Assembly (NCBI GenBank): GCA_029884035.1
Contig: JAOUIM010000264.1
Coordinates: 1-5,609 of the forward strand
Reading direction: 5' to 3'
Length of the DNA: 5,609 nt
DNA from: Aquincola sp.
Lineage (GTDB): Bacteria; Pseudomonadota; Gammaproteobacteria; Burkholderiales; Burkholderiaceae_C
Under the pieces are notes generated by a model, which did no database searches, was not told the origin of the DNA, and saw nothing but the letters and a program-made list of their open reading frames with translations. The number at the start of each line of letters is the position of its first letter. Position 1 is the stretch's first letter. Positions 1 through 5,609 of the stretch are shown one piece after another. Position numbers and translations under genes: made by a program.

Positions 1-239
1 ACCAGCGTGCCCGAGCCGGTCGTGCCGGTCAGGCCGAACTGACTCTCGGTGATCGTGTAGCTGTAGGTCAGGGCCGTCGTGTCGATCGTGTAGTCGATCA
101 GTTCGCCGGCCATCGCTACCGAGCTGTACGTTGTACCCGCGGCGCTGCTGCCGCCGCCTCCGCAGGACGCTGCCACGAGCGCAAGCGCGATCGAGAACAA
201 GCCCAGCACGGCGCGTTTCACAGTGAAGTAGGTTTTCAT
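1..239 (-). CDS. Putative secreted lipoprotein of unknown function, N-terminal part
   Basis: This partial gene starts with the ATG at 239-237 and stays open to the left edge, so 79 residues are visible and the C-terminus is missing. The start is preceded by GGAG (252-249) with 9 nt of spacing. The product opens with a positively charged n-region (K2, K8, R9) and a hydrophobic stretch (residues 10-24). Then comes a lipobox-like end, V-A-A-S-C, with C26 as the likely lipidated cysteine. A GGGGSS linker (27-32) follows, as is common in Burkholderiales lipoproteins. The -3 position is Ala rather than the usual Leu, so lipidation is probable but not certain. The remaining visible part is rich in Thr, Tyr, Ser and Gly and looks like short beta-strand material. 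I do not recognise a family, and no function can be given. It would be exported by Sec and anchored in the inner or outer membrane. It is separated from its upstream neighbour by about 500 bp and is probably transcribed on its own. Confidence 0.75.
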   Translation of the reverse strand, partial: MKTYFTVKRAVLGLFSIALALVAASCGGGGSSAAGTTYSSVAMAGELIDYTIDTTALTYSYTITESQFGLTGTTGSGTL

Positions 240-248
240 CGTCGGGCA

Positions 249-252
249 CTCC
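249..252 (-). promoter_or_regulatory. Ribosome binding site of the lipoprotein gene
   Basis: GGAG on the minus strand lies 9 nt before the ATG at 239. It supports this start for the partial lipoprotein gene. Confidence 0.55.
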
Positions 253-300
253 GGTACCGAATGGATGTTCATTGCCCGGTCAGCCTAGTACAGGCAAGGT

Positions 301-321
301 GCCAGCGCACGGTGCGTTGGC
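301..321. repeat. 21-bp imperfect palindrome, candidate operator
   Basis: Arms GCCAGCGCAC (301-310) and GTGCGTTGGC (312-321) flank a central G at 311. Nine of ten arm positions are complementary; the exception is 305/317, which would be a G-U wobble in plus-strand RNA. It lies about 62-82 bp upstream of the lipoprotein start. There is no T-run next to it, so it does not look like a terminator. A binding site for a dimeric regulator is the simplest reading, but the regulator is unknown. Confidence 0.4.
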
Positions 322-661
322 GCGCGCGAGCGCGGCGGCGTGGCAAACGCACGCTCGGCGCGCAACGAAGCGCTCCCAGGCCGTTTCCCCGGGTCCGGTG
401 CGTTCGATGCATGGAGTCCTGTTCCGACACCCGGGTGCGTGTCCTGTGCGCCGTGGCGGCCCGCATCGCCGACCTGCGCACACCGATGCGGCCGCCGGCC
501 GGCAGTTCAGCGCCAGGGACGCCGCCGCGGATGGGATCTACGACGCCGCGAGTGCAGCGCGAGTCTGCGGGGCCTTCATCGAGGCAGTGAACCCGCAGCC
601 TTCGAGGTCGTCGACGTGGTGGTCCGAATACGCGCAGCCAGGCAGCATGGTGAAACACTCC

Positions 662-698
662 TGCGGCGTGCGAAGTACCAAGTCCACGCGTCGCCGCA
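662..698 (-). terminator. Possible 3' hairpin of the reductase mRNA (weak)
   Basis: TGCGGCG (662-668) and CGCCGCA (692-698) are perfectly complementary. A further 3 bp (670-672 with 687-689) can pair inside across a small internal loop, leaving a loop of about 14 nt. The structure lies 42-78 nt beyond the reductase stop codon. On the minus strand it is followed by GGAGTGTTTC rather than a proper U-tract. It is therefore at best a weak intrinsic terminator or an mRNA 3'-end structure. Confidence 0.2.
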
Positions 699-739
699 TC
701 GTGGCCGATCCGCAGTCGCGCCCGGTGTCTGCGCCCGTA

Positions 740-2728
740 TCAAAAGTGGATGCCCTGCATCAACTGTTGCATCGCCACCGCCTCGGCGCTCAGCTGCGGC
801 TTGGCCGACTTGTCGCCCTTTGCCGCGGCCGAGTCCGGGAACATGCGGAACGTCGTGTTCATCGAGATCTGCGCCACACGCGGCGCCAGCGCATGCAGCA
901 CCTCGCCGAAGATGCCCAACCGCGTGGCGATGCGCACGGGCTTGTTGATGCAGGCCTGCGCGATCATGTCGGCCGCCTCCTCTGGTGCGAGCGTCGGCAC
1001 GTTCTGGTAGATCTTGGTCGGCGCGATCATCGGCGTGCGCACCAGCGGCATGTTGATCGTCGTGAACGTGATGCCCTGGTCGGCGAACTCGCTCGATGCG
1101 CAGCGCGTCCATGCGTCGAGCGCAGCCTTGCTCGCGACATAGGCCGAGAATCGCGGCGCGTTGGTCAGCACGCCGATCGAGCTGATGTTGACGACATGGC
1201 CGCGGCGCTTGGCCACCATCGACGGCAGCAGCCCCATCGTCACGCGCAGGCAGCCGAAGTAGTTCAGCTGCATCGTGCGCTCGAAGTCGTGGAAGCGGTC
1301 GTAGCTCGACTCGATCGCGCGGCGGATCGAGCGGCCGGCGTTGTTGATCAGGTAATCGACCCCGCCATGCTTGTCGACCAGCAGCTGCGTGAAGCGGTCG
1401 CAGTCGGCCATGTCCGACAGGTCGGCCGGATAGGCCACGAACGCGTAGCCGCGCGCCTTGGCTTCGGCACAGGCCTCGTCGAGCTTGTCCTGGTCACGGC
1501 CGCAGATGACCGTCACCGCACCGGCCTCGGCGAACTTGTGTGCCGCCGCCAGGCCAATGCCCGAACTGCCACCGGTGACCAGCACCACCTTGCCGGCCAC
1601 CGTGCCCTTGAGCGAGCGGTCGATGAACAGGTCGGGGTCGAGGTGGCGCTCCCAGTAGTCCCACAGGCGCCAGGCGTAGTCGTCGAGCTTGGGGCACTCG
1701 ATGCCGCTGCCCTTCAAGGCCGCATCGAGATCACGCCGGTCGTAGCGCGTGGGCCAGTTGATGAAGGTGAAGATGTCCTCGGGCAGGCCCAGGTCCTTCA
1801 TCACCGCAGCGCGGATGCGGCGCACCGGAGCCAGTGCCATCAGCCCCTTCTTGACACTCCTGGGGACGAAACCCAGCAGCGCCGCATTGACGAACAGGTT
1901 CATCTTCGGCGCGTGCGCGGCGCGGCCGAAGATGTCGAGCACGTCGCCGATGCGGTAGCCCATCGGGTCGACGAGATGGAAGCATTTGCCCTTCACGTCG
2001 GCCTTGCCGTGCGCGATGTGGTCGATCGCGGACACGACGAAGTCCACCGGCACGATGTTGATGCGCCCGCCCTCCAGGCCCACCGCGGGAAACCACGGCG
2101 GCAGCATCTGCCGCATGCGCTGGATGACCTTGAAGAAGTAGTACGGCCCGTCGATCTTGTCCATCTCGCCGGTGGTGCTGTCGCCGACGACGAAGGCCGG
2201 GCGGTACACCGTCCAGGGCACCTTGGACTCCTTGCGCACGATCTTCTCGCTCTCGTGCTTGGTCATGAAGTACGGGTGCTCGAGGTTCTCGGCCTCGTCG
2301 AACATGTCCTCGCGGAACACGCCTTCGTACAGGCCCGCCGCGGCGATCGACGAGACGTGGTGCAGGTGGCCCGCATCGATCGCCCTGGCGAACTCGACCA
2401 CGTTGCGCGTGCCTTCGATGTTGGCGCGCACCTGGCTCTCCTCGTCGGCCTTGAGGTCGTACACCGCGGCGAGGTGGAACACCGCGTCGACGCGACCCTT
2501 GAGTGACTTCAGGTCTTCGGCGCCGACGCCGAGCTTCCTGGACGTGAGGTCGCCGTAGACCGGCATCGCGCGTGCCTTGGTTGTTCCCCAATACTCGAGC
2601 AGGTCAGCCACCTTCGCCTCGCTCTCCCGGCGCAGCAGGAAGTGCACCACCGCACCCTTGCGCGCGAGCAGGGCCTTGACGAGACGCTTGCCGATGAAGC
2701 CGGTGGCGCCGGTGACGAAATACTGCAT
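740..2728 (-). CDS. Bifunctional alcohol-forming fatty acyl-CoA reductase (two fused SDR domains, Marinobacter Maqu_2507 type)
   Basis: This 662-residue cytosolic or membrane-peripheral enzyme is predicted to reduce fatty acyl-CoA (or acyl-ACP) through the aldehyde to a fatty alcohol using NADPH. The N-terminal extended-SDR domain (about 1-370, the thioester-reductase/FAR type) has the nucleotide motif TGATGFIG (6-13), active-site Ser126/127, and Tyr153-x3-Lys157. The C-terminal classical-SDR domain (about 377-610) has TGGSSGIG (385-392), Asp436, NNAG (462-465), Ser516/517, and Tyr530-x3-Lys534. Both catalytic sets are intact. Length, domain order and many stretches (for example the segment around 'DGPYYFFK' at 193-200 and 'NAPRFSAYVASK' at 523-534) match my memory of the roughly 661-residue Marinobacter enzyme. 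There, the N-terminal half makes the aldehyde and the C-terminal half reduces it. The start at 2728 follows AAGGAG with 6 nt spacing; an ATG at 2920 would add 64 unrelated residues. The gene is divergent from the phasin gene. Automatic pipelines may label it only 'SDR family oxidoreductase'. The main uncertainty is the natural substrate. Confidence 0.92.
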   Translation of the reverse strand: MQYFVTGATGFIGKRLVKALLARKGAVVHFLLRRESEAKVADLLEYWGTTKARAMPVYGDLTSRKLGVGAEDLKSLKGRVDAVFHLAAVYDLKADEESQVRANIEGTRNVVEFARAIDAGHLHHVSSIAAAGLYEGVFREDMFDEAENLEHPYFMTKHESEKIVRKESKVPWTVYRPAFVVGDSTTGEMDKIDGPYYFFKVIQRMRQMLPPWFPAVGLEGGRINIVPVDFVVSAIDHIAHGKADVKGKCFHLVDPMGYRIGDVLDIFGRAAHAPKMNLFVNAALLGFVPRSVKKGLMALAPVRRIRAAVMKDLGLPEDIFTFINWPTRYDRRDLDAALKGSGIECPKLDDYAWRLWDYWERHLDPDLFIDRSLKGTVAGKVVLVTGGSSGIGLAAAHKFAEAGAVTVICGRDQDKLDEACAEAKARGYAFVAYPADLSDMADCDRFTQLLVDKHGGVDYLINNAGRSIRRAIESSYDRFHDFERTMQLNYFGCLRVTMGLLPSMVAKRRGHVVNISSIGVLTNAPRFSAYVASKAALDAWTRCASSEFADQGITFTTINMPLVRTPMIAPTKIYQNVPTLAPEEAADMIAQACINKPVRIATRLGIFGEVLHALAPRVAQISMNTTFRMFPDSAAAKGDKSAKPQLSAEAVAMQQLMQGIHF

Positions 2729-2734
2729 CGTGTT

Positions 2735-2740
2735 CTCCTT
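2735..2740 (-). promoter_or_regulatory. Ribosome binding site deciding the reductase start
   Basis: AAGGAG on the minus strand ends 6 nt before the ATG at 2728. It is a strong Shine-Dalgarno sequence. It is placed exactly before the residue where the Rossmann fold begins (MQYFVTGATG), which settles the start against the upstream in-frame ATG at 2920. Confidence 0.85.
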
Positions 2741-2887
2741 CGGGTGCAGGGGCCGGGGACGCGGCCGAGACGGGCATTCTTTCGCCAAAGCGAGCAGCCG
2801 CCGCTGCGCGCTTACCCCAGGGTCGCAGGTGCTGCCGCATAGAGCCGGCTCACTAGAGAAAGCGCGCCGCGGCGAAGGTGCGGCTTC

Positions 2888-2893
2888 TATAGT
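2888..2893 (+). promoter_or_regulatory. Candidate -10 box of the phasin gene
   Basis: TATAGT matches five of six positions of the TATAAT consensus in an otherwise GC-rich stretch. It would place the transcription start near 2900, with a leader of about 35 nt. No matching -35 box is visible, so the call is tentative. Confidence 0.35.
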
Positions 2894-2922
2894 GATGACA
2901 CCGAATCGATCTCTATTCACGC

Positions 2923-2927
2923 GAGGA
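2923..2927 (+). promoter_or_regulatory. Ribosome binding site of the phasin gene
   Basis: GAGGA lies 7 nt before the ATG at 2935, which is good spacing and supports that start. Confidence 0.7.
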
Positions 2928-2934
2928 CACGCAC

Positions 2935-3429
2935 ATGGTCAAGAAGCTCCAGAAGATGGCTCAGAAGAAGGCTGCGGCTCCCAACGCCCTGCTCGACAGC
3001 CAGATTGCTGCCGCGGTGAAGGATTCGGCGCAGCAGATCTGGCTCGCCGGAATGGGTGCCTTCTCCAAGGCCCAGGCCGAAGGCGGCAAGGTATTCGACG
3101 CGCTGATGAAGGAAGGCCTGGCATTGCAGAAGAAGACACAAGGGCTGGCCGAGGAGCGCATCAGCGCCGTCACCAGCAAGATGACGGCGGTCGCTGGCGG
3201 CGTGACCGACAAGGCCGGCGCGAAGTGGGACAAGCTCGAATCGATTTTCGAGACACGCGTCGCGAAGGCGCTCAACAAGATGGGTGTGCCTTCGCGCAAG
3301 GACGTCGACGCGCTGATCAAGCGCATCGACGATTTGTCGGCCAAGGTCGGTGGCGCGGCGCCGAAGGCTCGTCGCGCAGCGGCGACCAAGAAAGCGCCGG
3401 CCAAGCGCGCGGCGCGCAAGACAGCTTGA
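2935..3429 (+). CDS. Phasin family protein, PHA-granule-associated (PhaF/PhaI type)
   Basis: This 164-residue protein is of the poly(hydroxyalkanoate) granule-associated type found in Pseudomonas PhaF/PhaI and many Burkholderiales. Phasins coat the surface of polyester inclusions and control their size and number. The diagnostic core is an amphipathic helix at about 29-61, including SAQQIWLAGMGAFSKAQ (31-47) and FDALMKEG (54-61). A heptad-like segment at about 117-140 (GVPSRKDVDALIKRIDDLSAKV) resembles the leucine-zipper oligomerisation region of PhaF. The tail (141-164) is almost entirely Ala, Lys and Arg, a short version of the histone-H1-like nucleoid-binding tail of PhaF. There is no signal peptide, so the protein is cytosolic. 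The stop codon overlaps the probable start of the patatin-like gene, and the two likely form an operon. The divergent fatty acyl-CoA reductase raises the possibility that the coated inclusion is not, or not only, PHA. The family call is firm; the cargo is inferred. Confidence 0.9.
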   Translation: MVKKLQKMAQKKAAAPNALLDSQIAAAVKDSAQQIWLAGMGAFSKAQAEGGKVFDALMKEGLALQKKTQGLAEERISAVTSKMTAVAGGVTDKAGAKWDKLESIFETRVAKALNKMGVPSRKDVDALIKRIDDLSAKVGGAAPKARRAAATKKAPAKRAARKTA

Positions 3430-4706
3430 AGACAGCATCGCGCCGTGCGCCCGCCGGGCGCCGCGGCGCGTCTGTGGCCGCAAGGCCACCGCGCATCGGA
3501 CTGGCGCTCGCAGGCGGTGGTCCCTTGGGCGCGATCTACGAGATCGGCGCGCTGTGCGCGCTCGAGGAGGCGCTGCCCGACCTCGACCTGACGCGGCTCG
3601 AAGGGTATGTCGGCGTGTCGGCCGGCAGCTTCATCGCCGCGGGACTGGCCAACGGCGTGACGCCGCGCGAACTGTGCGCGGCCTTCATCGAGAACAGCGA
3701 TACCGCGGGCGATCTGTTCCGCCCCTCGCTGCTGATGCGCCCAGCCTGGGGTGAGTACGCCAGGCGCGCCGCAGCGGTGCCGCGCCTGGCGGCGCAGGCC
3801 CTCTGGCACTTTGCATTCAAGCGCCGCTCGGTGCTCGAGGCGTTCGAGCGCCTGGGCCGCGCGCTGCCCACCGGGCTGTTGTCGGGCGCCGCGATGGAGC
3901 GCCAGCTCGCACGGCTGTTCAGCGCGCCGGGCCGCAGCAACGACTTCCGCACGCTCGAGCGCAAGCTCGTGGTCGTGGCCACCGACCTGGACAGCGGCGA
4001 CGCCCTGCCCTTCGGCCAGCCGGGCCTGGACGACGTGCCGATCTCGCTCGCGGTGCAGGCCAGCGCGGCGCTGCCGGGCCTTTACGCGCCGGTTCAGGTC
4101 AAGGGCCGCACCTGCGTCGACGGCGCGCTGAAGAAGACGCTGCACGCGTCGGTGCTGCTCGACGAGGGGCTCGATCTACTGATCTGCGTGAACCCGTTGG
4201 TGCCTTTCGACGCCACGCACACGACGCACCACAAGGTGCTGGGCAGCAACGAGGCGCGCATTCCGCGCCTCATCGACGGCGGCCTGCCCACCGTGATGTC
4301 ACAGACCTTCCGCTCGCTGATCCACTCGCGCCTCGAACTGGGCATGAAGGGCTACGCCGAGAGCCACCCGGCCACCGACATCGTGCTGATCGAGCCCGAC
4401 CAGCGCGACGCCGAGATGTTTCTCGCCAACACATTCTCGATCTCGACGCGGCGCCTGCTCGCCGAGCACGCCTACCAGCGCACGCGCGAACTGCTTCGCA
4501 CTCGCCGCTCGACACTGGGTGCGCAGCTGGCGCGCCATGGCATCGCGATCGACCGTGTGGTGCTCGACGACGCGCGGCGCCGCCTCGTCGGCAAGGCGCG
4601 CCCCAGGCTCACGCGAACGGCGCGCGCGCTCAAGCGGCTCGACGAGACCTTGAGCGACCTCGAGCACAGCCACATGGCGGCGCGCGGCGCTGCTCAACCC
4701 AGGTAA
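3426..4706 (+). CDS. Patatin-like phospholipase / acyl hydrolase
   Basis: This is a probable serine lipid acyl hydrolase of the patatin family, which uses a Ser-Asp dyad to cut acyl esters in phospholipids or other lipids. Numbered from the TTG at 3426 (426 residues), it has the glycine-rich oxyanion motif GGGPLG (30-35). The nucleophile elbow is G-V-S-A-G (63-67, Ser65), and the catalytic Asp is in the DGA motif (232-234). All three hallmarks are intact. The region after about 300 has no known domain that I recognise and ends in a basic, partly helical tail. There is no signal peptide; the protein is probably cytosolic or membrane-associated. The start is uncertain. TTG 3426 overlaps the phasin stop as TTGA, which suggests translational coupling, but no clear ribosome binding site precedes it. 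GTG 3474 (410 residues) is the alternative and still precedes the first motif. Upstream of 3426 the frame runs through the phasin and promoter and is not coding. The substrate is unknown; storage lipid, phospholipid at the granule surface, or polyester are all possible. Confidence 0.88.
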   Translation: MKTASRRAPAGRRGASVAARPPRIGLALAGGGPLGAIYEIGALCALEEALPDLDLTRLEGYVGVSAGSFIAAGLANGVTPRELCAAFIENSDTAGDLFRPSLLMRPAWGEYARRAAAVPRLAAQALWHFAFKRRSVLEAFERLGRALPTGLLSGAAMERQLARLFSAPGRSNDFRTLERKLVVVATDLDSGDALPFGQPGLDDVPISLAVQASAALPGLYAPVQVKGRTCVDGALKKTLHASVLLDEGLDLLICVNPLVPFDATHTTHHKVLGSNEARIPRLIDGGLPTVMSQTFRSLIHSRLELGMKGYAESHPATDIVLIEPDQRDAEMFLANTFSISTRRLLAEHAYQRTRELLRTRRSTLGAQLARHGIAIDRVVLDDARRRLVGKARPRLTRTARALKRLDETLSDLEHSHMAARGAAQPR

Positions 4707-5608
4707 CGCGCCTCCAGGTGCGCCTTGAAGTGCGCCGGGTTCAGCGGCTCGCCGCTGGCCCGGATCGCCAGTTCGTCGGTGCTCCAGCGCGAGGCCTGGG
4801 TCCAGATGTTCGCCTGGAGCCAGTCGAACACCGGCGTGAAGTCGCCAGTGCCGATGCGGCTGTCCAGATCGGGCATCGCGCGGCGCATCGCGGCAAACCA
4901 TTGCGCCGCGTACATCGCGCCCAGCGAGTAGCAGGGGAAGTAGCCGAACAGCGCCTCGGGCCAGTGCACGTCCTGCATCGGTCCGTCCTTGAAGTTGCCG
5001 CGGGTGTCGAGGTGCAGCAGCTCTCGCATCTTGGCGTCCCACAACGCGGGGATGTCCTCGGCCTCGATCTCGCCCTCGATCAGCGGGCGCTCGATCTCGT
5101 AGCGCAGGATGATGTGCGCCGGGTAGGTGACCTCGTCGGCATCGACGCGGATCAGGCCGCGCTGCACATGCGTGATCAGGCGGTTCAGGTTGCTCGCCTC
5201 GAACGCCGGCTGCGCGCCGAAGTGCTCGGCCAGCAGCGGCGCAATGACACGCGCGAAGCCCGGGTGGCCGCCGAGCTGCATCTCGAAGGCGAGCGACTGG
5301 CTTTCGTGGATCGCCATCGAGCGCGCCTCGCTGACCGGCTGCCCGAGCAGGTCGCGCGGCCGGTTCTGCTCGTAGCGGCCGTGGCCCGTCTCGTGCACCG
5401 TGCCCATCAGCGCGGGCAGGAACTCGTCCTCGCGGTAGCGCGTCGTCATGCGCACGTCCTCCGGCACGCCGCCGCAGAACGGGTGCGCGCTGACGTCCAT
5501 GCGGCCGGCCTCGAAGTCGAAGCCCAGCAGGCCGACGATGCGCTGGCATAACGCGCGCTGCGCCTCGATGCCGAACGGCCCCCGCGGCACGGCAGGCTTC
5601 TCGCGCGA
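4694..5608 (-). CDS. Zinc carboxypeptidase of family M32 (Taq carboxypeptidase type), C-terminal part
   Basis: The visible 304 residues are the C-terminal portion of a cytosolic metallocarboxypeptidase that removes C-terminal residues from peptides; family members usually have about 500 residues. The N-terminus lies beyond the right edge, and the GTG at 5590 is an internal Val rather than a start. With visible residue 1 at 5608-5606, all five family motifs occur in order: HPF (42-44), D-x-R-x-T (51-55), HETGH (72-76, the HEXXH zinc site, codons 5395-5381), HESQ (101-104), IRxxAD (153-158) and G-x2-QD-x-HW (209-216), where HEXXH sits between the second and third motifs. The third zinc ligand Glu102 is 30 residues after the first His, the same spacing I remember for the Thermus enzyme. 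The enzyme is therefore probably active. It is convergent with the patatin-like gene and their ends overlap by 13 bp. A functional link to the lipid genes is not suggested. Confidence 0.94.
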   Translation of the reverse strand, partial: SREKPAVPRGPFGIEAQRALCQRIVGLLGFDFEAGRMDVSAHPFCGGVPEDVRMTTRYREDEFLPALMGTVHETGHGRYEQNRPRDLLGQPVSEARSMAIHESQSLAFEMQLGGHPGFARVIAPLLAEHFGAQPAFEASNLNRLITHVQRGLIRVDADEVTYPAHIILRYEIERPLIEGEIEAEDIPALWDAKMRELLHLDTRGNFKDGPMQDVHWPEALFGYFPCYSLGAMYAAQWFAAMRRAMPDLDSRIGTGDFTPVFDWLQANIWTQASRWSTDELAIRASGEPLNPAHFKAHLEARYLG

Positions 5609-5609
5609 C

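Larger units (their letters stand above)
240..739. other. Intergenic stretch without a convincing gene
   Basis: About 500 bp separate the lipoprotein start from the reductase stop. The open frames here are Arg/Pro/Cys-rich, without recognisable domains or well-placed ribosome binding sites, as expected of chance frames in GC-rich DNA. The region holds a 21-bp near-palindrome (301-321) and a hairpin-forming segment (662-698), listed separately. The lipoprotein promoter should lie here, but I could not identify good -35/-10 boxes. No tRNA, repeat array or insertion-sequence end was seen. Confidence 0.6.
2729..2934. promoter_or_regulatory. Divergent promoter region between reductase and phasin genes
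   Basis: These 206 bp must carry the start signals of both the reductase (minus) and the phasin-patatin pair (plus). The best-looking element is a -10-like TATAGT at 2888-2893, about 41 bp before the phasin ATG. The place for its -35 box (about 2865-2870) shows no TTGACA-like hexamer and instead lies in a perfect 10-bp palindrome, CGCCGCGGCG (2865-2874). An activator, or a repressor overlapping the -35, would fit this arrangement. A smaller dyad, GCAG-N3-CTGC, lies at 2825-2835. I found no convincing promoter boxes for the reductase. Confidence 0.5.

Noticed and set aside
288..306. A sigma-54-like TGGCAC...TTGC on the minus strand upstream of the lipoprotein gene.
   Set aside because: The GG and GC elements are only 6 nt apart instead of the required 10, so the promoter geometry fails.
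411..590. A 59-codon plus-strand frame from ATG 411 in the intergenic stretch.
   Set aside because: The first 25 codons or so have gene-like third positions, but the rest is Pro/Ser/Arg-rich without a domain, and no good ribosome binding site precedes the ATG.
280..658. Minus-strand frames of 67 and 129 codons in the intergenic stretch.
   Set aside because: They are Arg/Pro/Cys-rich, have no recognisable motifs, and overlap each other in different frames.
272..2506. A 744-codon open frame on the plus strand opposite the reductase gene.
   Set aside because: Its product is a mixture of Val, Asp, His, Arg and Leu typical of the antisense of a GC-rich gene, with no domain. The minus-strand reductase under it has complete catalytic motifs.
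2825..2835. A GCAG-N3-CTGC dyad in the divergent promoter, considered as a PhaR site.
   Set aside because: The PhaR motif I remember from Paracoccus has the half-sites in the opposite order (CTGC-N3/4-GCAG), and 4-nt arms are too short to carry weight here.
2729..2920. An in-frame ATG at 2920 that would give the reductase 64 extra N-terminal residues.
   Set aside because: The ATG at 2728 has a strong AAGGAG at 6 nt and begins directly at the Rossmann fold; the extra residues look random and would use up the divergent promoter.
2577..3425. A 709-codon frame in which about 280 codons precede the patatin-like protein.
   Set aside because: This extension runs antisense to the reductase start, through the promoter region and out of frame through the phasin gene. 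Patatin homology begins only after 3474.
4299..5549. A 416-codon minus-strand frame overlapping the carboxypeptidase and the patatin-like gene.
   Set aside because: It is an out-of-frame shadow rich in Arg, Ala and His. The zinc-site motifs are in the frame ending at 4694.

Overview
The window is GC-rich bacterial chromosomal DNA. Protein families, codon use and the style of the genes suggest a betaproteobacterium of the order Burkholderiales, perhaps near the Rubrivivax/Leptothrix group. This placement is inferred from remembered family resemblance and was not computed. There are five protein-coding genes, two of them cut by the window edges. I see no RNA genes, insertion sequences, CRISPR arrays or prophage genes.

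Layout from left to right: (1) the N-terminal part of a small secreted lipoprotein of unknown function, minus strand, running off the left edge; (2) about 500 bases without a convincing gene, holding a 21-bp near-palindrome upstream of the lipoprotein gene and a possible hairpin behind the next gene; (3) a 662-residue two-domain reductase on the minus strand, closely resembling the alcohol-forming fatty acyl-CoA reductase of Marinobacter (Maqu_2507 type); (4) a 206-bp divergent promoter region; (5) on the plus strand, a PHA-granule phasin with a short Lys/Ala-rich tail, followed without a gap by a patatin-like phospholipase/acyl hydrolase that probably starts at a TTG overlapping the phasin stop; (6) convergent to it, with 13 bp of tail overlap, the C-terminal part of an M32 (Taq-type) zinc carboxypeptidase that runs off the right edge.

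The central three genes form a plausible lipid/storage-granule locus. The reductase would make fatty alcohols from acyl-CoA or acyl-ACP, the phasin would coat a hydrophobic inclusion (PHA, or possibly wax ester), and the patatin-like enzyme would release acyl chains from lipid. Each assignment rests on visible motifs and remembered homologues. The functional link between the three is inferred from their arrangement only. The lipoprotein and the carboxypeptidase look like unrelated neighbours.
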